This document shows positions 19,085 to 26,684 of a DNA stretch of 64,000 bases, piece after piece. The translations under genes were made by a program, and so were the position numbers. Under the pieces are notes generated by a model, which worked only from the letters and a program-made list of their open reading frames with translations, did not search any database and was not told the origin of the DNA. This DNA comes from Pseudofrancisella aestuarii (GTDB lineage: Bacteria > Pseudomonadota > Gammaproteobacteria > Francisellales > Francisellaceae). The stretch covers positions 248,001 to 312,000 of the forward strand of contig NZ_QLIS02000002.1 of assembly GCF_003574475.2 (NCBI RefSeq), written 5' to 3'. Position 1 is the stretch's first letter. Each line of letters opens with the position of its first letter.

Positions 19085-19188
19085 TGCTGACTTGGTCCTC
19101 CCGCAATGATAGATTGTGAACCCCGCCAGGTCCGGAAGGAAGCAACGGTAGCCGTTGATTCGTGTGCCGGGATGTGGCTGAGCCAGCA
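19085..19188 (+). ncRNA. ffs: signal recognition particle RNA (4.5S type)
   Basis: The conserved apical hairpin is present: CCGCCAGGTCCGGAAGGAAG near 19122-19142, followed by CAACGGTAGCC with the matching lower strand GTGCCGGGATGTGGC. The ends TGCTG (19085) and CAGCA (19188) can pair, closing a single long hairpin of about 100 bases. It is the bacterial short SRP RNA, partner of Ffh in co-translational membrane targeting. End points are estimated from pairing. Confidence 0.95.
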
Positions 19189-19202
19189 CTTAATTTTTAT
19201 TT

Positions 19203-19772
19203 CTAACTTCTACCTAATACTCTTCGTATTCCAAAATCAGTATCGCTAGAAGTTGTAATCATTTTATTATCAGCAGTACTTCCTCTTACACTTATTGTTA
19301 CAGGGCCTGGATTTGGTCTGTTTATCATCCATGTTCTATTCTGGAAATGAGCAGGTGTTGGTATACCGTTAACTATAAATATAGGATGATCATCAGGACC
19401 TAATGAAGGATCTAGCACTATTGCAAGCTTCTCATTATGCACAAAAATATTTGAACCTTTTGTAGGAGAAAGAATTTTTACTCTTAAAATATTATTTTGA
19501 GATTTATTAGAGTTTTGGTTAGTCGTTGATTGCTCATCTATTAAAGAATTGTTTTTAATAGTTGATAGTTGCTCTTCAGCAAGTGACTGCGCACCAAGTC
19601 TATTTGTCGGGTTTACTCCAACACGTTCATATTCTTCTTCAAATACTGGAGCTGTTTGAGAAAAAACAACATTGCCATTTTCAGAGCGCCAAGTGTATAT
19701 ATTATTAGCAAAAAGAAAAAAAGGAGCTATAGAAAGGTTAATAAAACAAAAGGCTTTAATAAAGTTTCTCAT
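19203..19772 (-). CDS. secreted DUF4124-domain protein
   Basis: The product has 189 residues with a signal peptide ending near LFANN, followed directly by the DUF4124 pattern IYTWRSENGNVVFSQTAP (usually Y-x-W-x-D-x-x-G-x-x-x-F-S-D). A Ser/Asn/Gln-rich linker follows, then a C-terminal beta-rich region (LSPTKGSNIFVHNEKLAIVLDP..., ending IRRVLGRS) resembling a small immunoglobulin-like module. It is probably periplasmic. The role of DUF4124 is not established. It converges on the SRP RNA gene. Confidence 0.7.
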   Translation of the reverse strand: MRNFIKAFCFINLSIAPFFLFANNIYTWRSENGNVVFSQTAPVFEEEYERVGVNPTNRLGAQSLAEEQLSTIKNNSLIDEQSTTNQNSNKSQNNILRVKILSPTKGSNIFVHNEKLAIVLDPSLGPDDHPIFIVNGIPTPAHFQNRTWMINRPNPGPVTISVRGSTADNKMITTSSDTDFGIRRVLGRS

Positions 19773-19839
19773 AGGGTTACGTAAAAATATTTATTATTGC
19801 TTTTATTATATATGTTTATAAATATTACTGCACCTCAGG

Positions 19840-19850
19840 TTGCACCTTGA
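19840..19850 (+). repeat. left copy of 11-bp direct repeat flanking the HEPN-like gene
   Basis: TTGCACCTTGA lies just past the 3' end of the gene at 19866-20588 and recurs exactly at 20657-20667 beyond its 5' end. The flanks also share a TATATGTTT-T stretch upstream of each copy. This could mark the borders of a small inserted segment. Confidence 0.5.
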
Positions 19851-19865
19851 AATTAATTAAATGTT

Positions 19866-20588
19866 TTAAATCTCGGCTTTAAATGGTCTTCTTTTATTGA
19901 AAAATATTTTGGTTTGATCTTTACTTATTTTTATAATAGTTATATCGTTATCAACTTGTTTACTTTCTCCTATATTCATTTCTTCAATTGTTTTTAAAAT
20001 AAAACTCTCCTTTTCATAGGCTTTTAGGTATATTTTATTTTGCATGTTTTCAGAATATATTTCGTCTTTAAATGCTTGAACATTATATAAATAACTATCA
20101 AGAGCGTTTAATACATAAAACCTTAATTGTGAAAACATACTATTATAATCATTTGTATCAGCTAACTTGCTTTTAGGATTTTTTGATAACTTTTCTAAAA
20201 GCTTATGGTTATTTTCTTCTAGATCTTTAAAACAATTAACTTCAAGGTCATGAGCAAAAACATTTCTTATTTTATTTAATAATATGCAACTTTCTATAAT
20301 TAAAGGAGGTATAAGATTAAATGACTTCAATAAGTTAATTTTAGAATGGAAAGTTGGTTTAGTTTCATACCAAAATTTAGCTTTTGGTAATAAATAACAT
20401 AAATAATGATCTACTCTATTTTCAACTAAAAGCATTGTTATTAATGCTTCCATTCGATCATCTTTAATATTTTTAACTTTATCTAATAATTCAAATAACT
20501 CACTTTGATATGGGAACTTTCTAAGTGGGGCATGCCATAATGATTCACCTATATTTCCCTTAATATTATTGAGTATGATTTTAGTCAT
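19866..20588 (-). CDS. HEPN/MltR-like alpha-helical protein
   Basis: The 240 residues have no signal or membrane segment. The middle (HSKINLLKSFNLI, then CILLNKIRNVFAHDLE) resembles the MltR/DUF4145 type of helical domain and contains an Rx4H motif (Arg108, His113), the hallmark of HEPN domains, many of which are RNases or toxin/antitoxin partners. The N-terminal MLLVENRVD helix fits that fold. It stands alone, is very AT-rich and lies between 11-bp direct repeats near tRNA-Arg, so recent acquisition is possible. RNase activity is not established; MltR-like proteins may not cleave RNA. Confidence 0.5.
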   Translation of the reverse strand: MTKIILNNIKGNIGESLWHAPLRKFPYQSELFELLDKVKNIKDDRMEALITMLLVENRVDHYLCYLLPKAKFWYETKPTFHSKINLLKSFNLIPPLIIESCILLNKIRNVFAHDLEVNCFKDLEENNHKLLEKLSKNPKSKLADTNDYNSMFSQLRFYVLNALDSYLYNVQAFKDEIYSENMQNKIYLKAYEKESFILKTIEEMNIGESKQVDNDITIIKISKDQTKIFFNKRRPFKAEI

Positions 20589-20656
20589 AAATTTTTATTT
20601 CAAAGTTTGAAGCTGTTTTATTATTTTATTCTAAATTTATATGTTTTTATTTAAAT

Positions 20657-20667
20657 TTGCACCTTGA
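20657..20667 (+). repeat. right copy of 11-bp direct repeat flanking the HEPN-like gene
   Basis: This second exact TTGCACCTTGA copy lies 69 bases before the HEPN-like start codon and 50 bases from the 3' end of tRNA-Arg. The segment between the copies is about 0.8 kb and holds one gene. Confidence 0.5.
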
Positions 20668-20716
20668 GTTTTATTATTTAAATCTATTAATAATTCTGAA
20701 GTCTTGAAAATTAAGG

Positions 20717-20792
20717 TGGCACACCCAGAGGGACTCGAACCCCCGCATCTGCCTCCGGAGGGCAACGCTCTATCCAGTTAAGCTATGGGTGC
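20717..20792 (-). tRNA. tRNA-Arg (anticodon CCG)
   Basis: A complete 76-base tRNA with encoded CCA. The anticodon stem frames loop CTCCGGA (anticodon CCG, reading CGG). D-arm and T-arm (GGTTCGAGTCC) are normal. The acceptor stem GCACCCA pairs with TGGGTGT, so position 1-72 is G-U, where E. coli has G-C. The stretch 20589-20954 holds no protein gene, only a direct repeat, this tRNA and the csbD promoter. Confidence 0.96.
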
Positions 20793-20893
20793 TTTATTTG
20801 TTATATAAGAATAATAAAATATTAAAGAAAAATCATTGTCTAATTTATTGTCAAACATTCAATATTTTTGCTGTAAAAAAGTTTTGACAAATG

Positions 20894-20921
20894 TTGACAA
20901 ATAAATTTTGTCAGCCATAAT
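20894..20921 (+). promoter_or_regulatory. csbD promoter with overlapping palindrome
   Basis: TTGACA (20894-20899) and CATAAT (20916-20921) are spaced 16 bases apart, a good sigma70-type promoter 34 bases before csbD. A 7-5-7 inverted repeat TGACAAA-TAAAT-TTTGTCA (20895-20913) covers the -35 and spacer. Two more TTGACAA-type sites lie at about 20884 and, inverted, near 20850, suggesting repressor or activator binding. Confidence 0.6.
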
Positions 20922-20954
20922 AGATGGTGACATCATAAGAAATAAGAGGAGATA

Positions 20955-21158
20955 ATGATGAATAAACATATAGTTGAAGGAAAGTGGGAACAGTTTAAAG
21001 CAGCTGTTAAAAAGAAATATGCAAAGCTTACTGATGATGAGTTATTAGAAGTTAAGGCAAACTCGCAAAAGTTATCAGGATACCTACAAGCTAAATATGG
21101 TTTAGCAAAAGATGAAGCTGAAAAAGAAGCTAAAGATTTTAAAGAAAAATTTCAATAA
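20955..21158 (+). CDS. CsbD family stress protein
   Basis: The 67-residue hydrophilic helical protein has the CsbD/YjbJ pattern: an N-terminal GKWEQFKAAVKKKYAKLTDDEL and a second helix pair GYLQAKYGLAKDEAEKEAKDF. CsbD proteins are abundant under general stress in many bacteria, and their molecular role is unknown. AGAGGAG precedes the start. It is first of a two-gene operon with the repeat protein 25 bases downstream. Confidence 0.85.
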   Translation: MMNKHIVEGKWEQFKAAVKKKYAKLTDDELLEVKANSQKLSGYLQAKYGLAKDEAEKEAKDFKEKFQ

Positions 21159-21183
21159 TAAATAACAAAGAGGATTAATTATC

Positions 21184-21663
21184 ATGAATAAAAAAACATT
21201 AACAATAGTTGGTATAGTAGTAGCAGTTTTAGTTGTTGGATTTGTGTTATATAGTTCTTCTGGAGAGGTTAGAGATAGTGTAGATAATGCTAGTCAGACA
21301 GTAAAAGAAAAAGTTTCTGATGCTGGCGATTATATTAGTGATAAAGCTTCAGATGCGAAAGATGCACTAGATACTAGAGGGCCAGCAGAGAAAACAGGTG
21401 ACGCTATAGATAATGCAGCATCAAATGCTAAAGATGCGCTAGATCCTAGAGGGCCTGCAGAAAAGGCTGGTGATGCGGTAGATAATGCTGCATCGAATGT
21501 TAAAGATGCTGTAAACCCTAATGGGCCTGCGGAAGAAGCTGGAGAAGCAGTAGATAATGCTGCATCAAATGCTAAAGATGCTTTAGATACAAGAAGCCCT
21601 GCTCAAAAGTTAGGTGACAAACTAGATCAAGCGTCAAATAATGTTCAACAACAAGTAGCTTAA
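21184..21663 (+). CDS. membrane-anchored repeat protein (YtxH/LEA-like)
   Basis: The product has 159 residues. One N-terminal transmembrane helix (about 6-24) is followed by a hydrophilic helical tail rich in Ala, Asp and Lys. Residues 66-137 are three 24-residue repeats of the form GPAEKxGDAxDNAASNxKDA, preceded by a diverged copy. The composition resembles YtxH and late-embryogenesis-like stress proteins, which accompany CsbD in other bacteria. It probably faces the periplasm from an inner-membrane anchor. A desiccation, osmotic or envelope stress role is inferred from the csbD partner. Confidence 0.65.
   Translation: MNKKTLTIVGIVVAVLVVGFVLYSSSGEVRDSVDNASQTVKEKVSDAGDYISDKASDAKDALDTRGPAEKTGDAIDNAASNAKDALDPRGPAEKAGDAVDNAASNVKDAVNPNGPAEEAGEAVDNAASNAKDALDTRSPAQKLGDKLDQASNNVQQQVA
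21379..21594 (+). repeat. three 72-bp imperfect tandem repeats
   Basis: Three consecutive 72-base units encode the 24-residue GPAE...DNAASN repeats of the membrane-anchored protein. The units differ by several substitutions, so this is an older duplication than the tolA repeat. Confidence 0.85.
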
Positions 21664-21815
21664 TTAATCTTTCAAATTTTTCTTTTCTAAAAATTATTAA
21701 ATAACTCATATTCTTTGAACAATTAGTTTTAGAGTAGTGAGTCACATATTATAAGAATAAGATTTATTGAAATTAGATAAGCTTTTCAGGAAATATAAAG
21801 TTTCTAATATGGATT

Positions 21816-22310
21816 TTATTTAACTATTCCACAGGCAAGTCTAGCGCCACCTCCGCCAAGTTTTTCAGGAGAGTCGGAGTAGTTATCTCCACCAGCATGT
21901 ATCATTAATGAATGGTTATGCAGGTCATTTAGAGTAATTCTAGGAGCTAATACAGGACTTGTAATATTTCCATTATTATCTGCATATAGTACGGGTAGAT
22001 CTCCTAAGTGTCCATTTGCATATGGTCCTTCATGTTTACCCGTATTATCAGGGTCATAATGCCCACCAGCATTCATGCCTTTGTCTCCACAATCAGGATT
22101 AATATGTAAATGAAAACCATGATAGCCTGTAGGAATATTGTGTAAGTTAGGTATAAATATAACACCATACTTTGAGGGCTCTATTTCGATATATCCAATA
22201 GAGTCATTAGTTTCAGTATTATACATTTCTACTTTATTCGTGGGATTTTCATCAGCAAAAGCATTGCCAGATAAGATTATTAATAATAGAGCGAAAGTAT
22301 ATTTATACAT
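21816..22310 (-). CDS. sodC: SodC, periplasmic Cu/Zn superoxide dismutase
   Basis: SodC removes superoxide in the periplasm. The 164-residue product has a signal peptide ending near NAFAD and all metal-site motifs: GFHLHINPDCG (copper histidines and the disulfide cysteine), GGHYDP and GHLGDLP (zinc ligands), LMIHAGGDNYSD and the closing GGARLACGIV with the second disulfide cysteine. It is a single gene, reading away from the hypothetical secreted protein's upstream region. Confidence 0.97.
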   Translation of the reverse strand: MYKYTFALLLIILSGNAFADENPTNKVEMYNTETNDSIGYIEIEPSKYGVIFIPNLHNIPTGYHGFHLHINPDCGDKGMNAGGHYDPDNTGKHEGPYANGHLGDLPVLYADNNGNITSPVLAPRITLNDLHNHSLMIHAGGDNYSDSPEKLGGGGARLACGIVK

Positions 22311-22375
22311 AGAACACCTTTAATAAGATTTTATATACTTTGATTATACTGTATTTTTTATATAAGTTCTAAAAG

Positions 22376-23803
22376 CTAGAAGTTGACATTTTGTAATTCT
22401 GAAGCAACCCATGGGACTTGATATTGAGCATTCCCATTTAGGTTATTTTCTTTTGCGCTATTAATTCTTTCTTGCTCCAGATGAGCAGCCCATATATAGT
22501 CTAGACCATCTTTTACAGGAATGCCGCCCTCAGGTCTGCCAGAAGGGGTTTGTTGCTGAAATATGAAATCAGCTCTATAAATATCATAATTTTCTAATCT
22601 TTCTAACATAGATATGAAGGCTGCTCTTGGTATAAAGTCAGCATTTGAGTGAAATAGATAATAAATTACATAATTTATAGCTGAATATTTGCTTTTGTCA
22701 TATGGTTGACTAGTTCCATCATAGATTTTGCTTATACTGAAAATACTATTGTCTTTAGCAATATTTGCTGAGTATAAGGCATCTAGAGAAGAGTTTACAC
22801 AGTCATTTGTTAAGCCACCATCATCGTTATACTCACGCATATAAGATAAAGACTTCTCAATTTCTTCACTAGCTTTTTCTAACTTCTTTTCATCCACATT
22901 ATATAGGATGATAGTATATGCTGGCCTATAGTTGCTTTGTCCTGTAGATAATCCACCATAATAATCTTGATATGTGAGACTCCCAGGAATAATTCCTTTT
23001 CCATTATTTTTAGTATAAAAATTGAATACTTTAAAGTTATCTATTTTCTTATTATCATTAATAACTCCTGTTCCTATAGCAAAGTGACCAGCAACTGCAT
23101 CAAAGTCATCTCCACTCCTTCCAGCTAGAGAAATTATTAAAATATAATCGCCTGGGTTTATTGGCTGTTTATTGATTATAGTTGTCTTAAATGAATTTAT
23201 TTTTTGAGTTATTTGATTTTGTGGTAGTTCCTTTAGTATGAAGTTAAATGGGTCATTCTTAAGGCTATCTTTATATTTAGGATCAATAGGGAATTCAGCA
23301 TTGATGTCATCATATAGACCTTTCTCAACTATTGCAGTAATTTCAAATATATTATTTTTGTAAGTGCCAATTACATTTACATCTTTATTAATATAAAAGT
23401 TGATTGATTTTTCATCAAAATGGTTTCCATGAAAATTAATTGCTTTGGCAAATTTGACTAGCTTTTTAGTCTTACCGTTATCTAAGTAAAGTTTTTGTTC
23501 ATCTTTGATGAGTTTCCCACTTGTTTCTATATTTCCGCTAATAATAGTAGGGGTCTCATTTACTTCTATTAGATGTTTATCTTCATCTTTAACATAAGAC
23601 TCTAATTTTACGTAAGTATTAAAAGGAATAAGGGTTTGAATTTCACTAACAATAATCTCTGAAGAAATAATTTGATAAGTATTTTTGTCTTCTGTAAAGA
23701 ATATCTTTCCATTATTTTCACTAAGCTTACCAATTAAAGAAAAAGCGTTGCTACTGAAAAGCATTATGATAATTGAGATTAAGAGTTTAAATTTTAGATT
23801 CAT
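22376..23803 (-). CDS. secreted protein with a possible permuted papain-like (NlpC/P60/LRAT-type) core
   Basis: The product has 475 residues with a signal peptide (about 1-22). The N-terminal 200 residues look beta-rich and include two Gly-containing strand repeats. The C-terminal half contains AGHFAIGTGVI (His240), a long FNFYTKNNGKGIIPGSLTYQDYYGG region, and LTNDCVNSSLDAL (Cys335). A histidine followed by an N-C motif is the order seen in circularly permuted NlpC/P60 and LRAT-type papain-fold enzymes. Peptidoglycan or lipid hydrolysis would fit, but the fold is inferred from motifs alone. It is monocistronic. Confidence 0.5.
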   Translation of the reverse strand: MNLKFKLLISIIIMLFSSNAFSLIGKLSENNGKIFFTEDKNTYQIISSEIIVSEIQTLIPFNTYVKLESYVKDEDKHLIEVNETPTIISGNIETSGKLIKDEQKLYLDNGKTKKLVKFAKAINFHGNHFDEKSINFYINKDVNVIGTYKNNIFEITAIVEKGLYDDINAEFPIDPKYKDSLKNDPFNFILKELPQNQITQKINSFKTTIINKQPINPGDYILIISLAGRSGDDFDAVAGHFAIGTGVINDNKKIDNFKVFNFYTKNNGKGIIPGSLTYQDYYGGLSTGQSNYRPAYTIILYNVDEKKLEKASEEIEKSLSYMREYNDDGGLTNDCVNSSLDALYSANIAKDNSIFSISKIYDGTSQPYDKSKYSAINYVIYYLFHSNADFIPRAAFISMLERLENYDIYRADFIFQQQTPSGRPEGGIPVKDGLDYIWAAHLEQERINSAKENNLNGNAQYQVPWVASELQNVNF

Positions 23804-23942
23804 TTAAGTTCTAACCTCTAGATTTTATAAAATTAAAAAACTAACGGGAAGTATACTAAAATATACTTTAAACATCTAATTTATAGATATACAAATTATT
23901 ATTTCTTAATAAGAAAATTTTTGGAAATATTGAAGATAATAA

Positions 23943-25646
23943 TTAATTAAAGTTTGGCTTGTTAAAAGGAGCTTTTTTACCTGTAAGTCTCTCAATAGTA
24001 TCAAAATAATAAGACATCATGCTATAAGAGCCAGCTATGTTATATACATCATAGCCATGCTGTTGTAGCATAAGCGCTACATTGTAAGATCTCTGACCTG
24101 TACGACAATGAACATAAACAGGCTTTGTCTTATCAATCTCAGCTAATCTATTTCTAATTTCAGGCATAGGAATATTTTTAGCAGTATTTAGCATTCCATT
24201 TGCAGTTTCATTAGGGTTTCTTACATCTATGATTTGAGCTTCTAATTTTATAAGGTTATCAACCTTTGTAAAAGGAACTTGTTTGAAGTCACCATGTAAG
24301 ATATTAGTGGATACATAACCGGCATGGTTAATAGCATCTTTACCTGTTGAATATGGAGGAGCATAGCAAAGCTCTAAGTCTTGTAAGTCTTCTACAGTCA
24401 TTCCTGCTTTGATAGCTGTAGCAAAAACATCCATTCGCTTAGCAACATCACCTTTACCAATAGCTTGAGCACCTAATAATTTCCCAGTTCTTTTCTCGAA
24501 AATTATTTTCATGAATATTGGCTTAGCACCAGGCATTATGCTGATTCTATCTATAGGTGCTATATATGTGAAATCATAGTCTATATTAAGGTTATGAAAT
24601 TTAATCCATGCTTCATTTAAACCTGTACTTGCGCCAGTATAATCAAAAACTTGAATTATTGATGAACCAATGTATCCCTTATTTATTACTTTTTTACCAT
24701 TGATATGATCAGCAATTAATCTACCTTGTTTACTAGCAGGGCCAGCAAGTGCTAGATTAAACTTTTGTCCAGTTAGAGCATTTTTAACTAATATAGCATC
24801 ACCTGCAGCATAGATATTTTCATCAGAGGTTTGATAATTATCATTTACAACAATGTGACCACTTTTTGCAAGATCTAAGCCTGCTTCTTTTAAGAATGCC
24901 GTATCAGGCGAGACACCAAGAGAAAGGACAACTAAATCAGTTTTTACTTGATTACCTGATTCGAGTAAAACTTTATCTGCTTCAAAGCCAATAACTTTTT
25001 CAGATAAAAGAAGATTTACTCCGTGGTCTAATAGCTCTTTTTCTAAAAACTTTGCCATTTCATAATCAAAAGGGCGCATTATCTGGTCTGCCATTTCAAT
25101 TATTGTTACATTAAAGCCTCTTTCTCTTAAGTTCTCTGCAACTTCAATACCGATAAAGCCAGCTCCAATAACAGCTATATCTTTAACAGGCTTTTCTGTA
25201 TTAAATACAGACTTATGAATTTTTTCAACATCTACGACATTCCTAAGTGTGAAGTGAGGAATAGTTTCTAAACCTTTGAAAGGGGGGACTATTGGCTTAG
25301 CTCCAACAGCTATAATTAGTTTGTCATAATTTTCAGTATATTCTTCACCAGTTAAGTGATTTTTTACATTAACAATTTTATTTTCTTTATCTATGCTTAA
25401 AACTTCTGAGTTTGTACGAGCATCAATATTAAATTGTTTATCAAATTTTTCAGGGGTCATTAAGATAAGCTTTTCTGCAGGTTCAATATGACCACCCAAA
25501 TGATAGGGTAAACCACAATTTGAGAAAGATACATGAGGACCTTTTTCAAACATTATTATCTCAGCGGATTCATTTAATCTTCTGAGTCTTGCTGCAGTTG
25601 TAGCACCTCCAGCAACACCTCCTATAATTAAATATTTTTTTGACAT
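23943..25646 (-). CDS. CoA-disulfide reductase/rhodanese fusion
   Basis: The N-terminal 450 residues form an FAD/NAD(P)H pyridine-nucleotide-disulfide oxidoreductase of the CoA-disulfide reductase type, with GGVAGGATTAARLRR (FAD) and active Cys44 in SFSNCGLPYHLGG. The C-terminal 100 residues form a rhodanese domain with Cys514 in HCRTGQRS. Fusions of this type (CoADR-RHD) reduce CoA persulfides and polysulfides. It is the last gene of an operon with two rhodaneses and an ArsR regulator, so a sulfane-sulfur detoxification role is well supported. At 567 residues it is full length. Confidence 0.9.
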   Translation of the reverse strand: MSKKYLIIGGVAGGATTAARLRRLNESAEIIMFEKGPHVSFSNCGLPYHLGGHIEPAEKLILMTPEKFDKQFNIDARTNSEVLSIDKENKIVNVKNHLTGEEYTENYDKLIIAVGAKPIVPPFKGLETIPHFTLRNVVDVEKIHKSVFNTEKPVKDIAVIGAGFIGIEVAENLRERGFNVTIIEMADQIMRPFDYEMAKFLEKELLDHGVNLLLSEKVIGFEADKVLLESGNQVKTDLVVLSLGVSPDTAFLKEAGLDLAKSGHIVVNDNYQTSDENIYAAGDAILVKNALTGQKFNLALAGPASKQGRLIADHINGKKVINKGYIGSSIIQVFDYTGASTGLNEAWIKFHNLNIDYDFTYIAPIDRISIMPGAKPIFMKIIFEKRTGKLLGAQAIGKGDVAKRMDVFATAIKAGMTVEDLQDLELCYAPPYSTGKDAINHAGYVSTNILHGDFKQVPFTKVDNLIKLEAQIIDVRNPNETANGMLNTAKNIPMPEIRNRLAEIDKTKPVYVHCRTGQRSYNVALMLQQHGYDVYNIAGSYSMMSYYFDTIERLTGKKAPFNKPNFN

Positions 25647-25655
25647 GATAGTTCC

Positions 25656-26174
25656 TTACTTTGAATTCTTATTATATGGTAGGTACATAAGTACTTTTGC
25701 TAAAGCGCAAGTTCCTGTCACACCAGCAAATAGTAAACCAGCTCCAAAAAAAGCACTTAAAATTATAAAGTGATGGTGAACTGTGTAGGATAAAATAACT
25801 CCTAAAATTATAATAGATCCTACGATAATCTGTACTTGTCTCATTATAGGCAGAGGAGCCTTTTCATTCTTTTTTGTTTTTAGTCCTTCCTTTTTCCAAG
25901 CATTTAATCCACCTTGTAAGATAAGAACTTCTTTAGCATGCATTTTTTTAAATTTTGCAGAACAGTTTTGAGTTCTTACTCCAGACATACAGCTAAAAAC
26001 TAAAATATCATCATTTGTATAGCAAAACTCATCATCAACATGTTCAGCAGGGACATTTTGAGCACCTTCAATATGTTCTCTTTTAAATTCATCCTCACTA
26101 CGGATATCAATAATTCTTATTTTTTCATTTTGTAGTCTTTTATTTAGTGCAGTTGCAGATATTGTTTCAATCAT
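25656..26174 (-). CDS. membrane-anchored rhodanese with DUF2892
   Basis: The product has 172 residues: an N-terminal rhodanese domain (about 1-105) with active Cys62 in VFSCMSGVRT, then two transmembrane helices of the DUF2892 type. It moves sulfane sulfur between persulfide carriers at the inner membrane. I place the start at 26174, because GGAGA sits 6 bases before this ATG and the paralogue next door starts the same way (MI-TISAT). A longer frame from 26186 has no ribosome site. It lies 15 bases after its paralogue. Confidence 0.88.
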   Translation of the reverse strand: MIETISATALNKRLQNEKIRIIDIRSEDEFKREHIEGAQNVPAEHVDDEFCYTNDDILVFSCMSGVRTQNCSAKFKKMHAKEVLILQGGLNAWKKEGLKTKKNEKAPLPIMRQVQIIVGSIIILGVILSYTVHHHFIILSAFFGAGLLFAGVTGTCALAKVLMYLPYNKNSK

Positions 26175-26189
26175 TTTATTCTCCATATG

Positions 26190-26684
26190 TTATTTTGTTT
26201 GTAGGAAAGGTATTTTAATATTACGTTTTACTAGATTGTTTAGTATAAATAGACCAGCTGCGCCAAATGCACTTAAAAGCAGGAAGTATTTATTTATTGA
26301 AAAAGCCATAAAAAAGCCGATCACAATTATCATGAAAATGGCTATTTGAATCTTTCTCATTAGTATAGCCTGCTCATCTTTAACAGTTTCTAGTCTTGTG
26401 CTTTTCCAAGCATTAAGGCCACCATCTAAAATAAGTGTTTCTTTAGCATCTAATTTTTCAAATAAGCTTGAAGCATTTCTGGTTCTCATTCCAGAAAGAC
26501 AGCTAAATACCAAGATATCATCTTTAGTGTATTTTAACTCACTACCTATTTTAGTTGCTGGAATGTTCTCAGCTCCTTTAATGTGTTCCCCACTAAATTC
26601 ACCTTCACTGCGGATATCTATTATTCTTATTGGTTCTTTTTTTAATCTTTTTGCAAGTTTTGTTGCTGAAATTGTTTTAATCAT
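26190..26684 (-). CDS. membrane-anchored rhodanese (paralogue)
   Basis: The 164-residue product is a tandem paralogue of the downstream gene: a rhodanese domain with Cys62 in VFSCLSGMRT, followed by two hydrophobic helices. The active loops differ slightly (CLSGMRT versus CMSGVRT), which could mean different acceptors. It overlaps the regulator gene by 4 bases (ATGA) and so is translationally coupled to it. Confidence 0.88.
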   Translation of the reverse strand: MIKTISATKLAKRLKKEPIRIIDIRSEGEFSGEHIKGAENIPATKIGSELKYTKDDILVFSCLSGMRTRNASSLFEKLDAKETLILDGGLNAWKSTRLETVKDEQAILMRKIQIAIFMIIVIGFFMAFSINKYFLLLSAFGAAGLFILNNLVKRNIKIPFLQTK

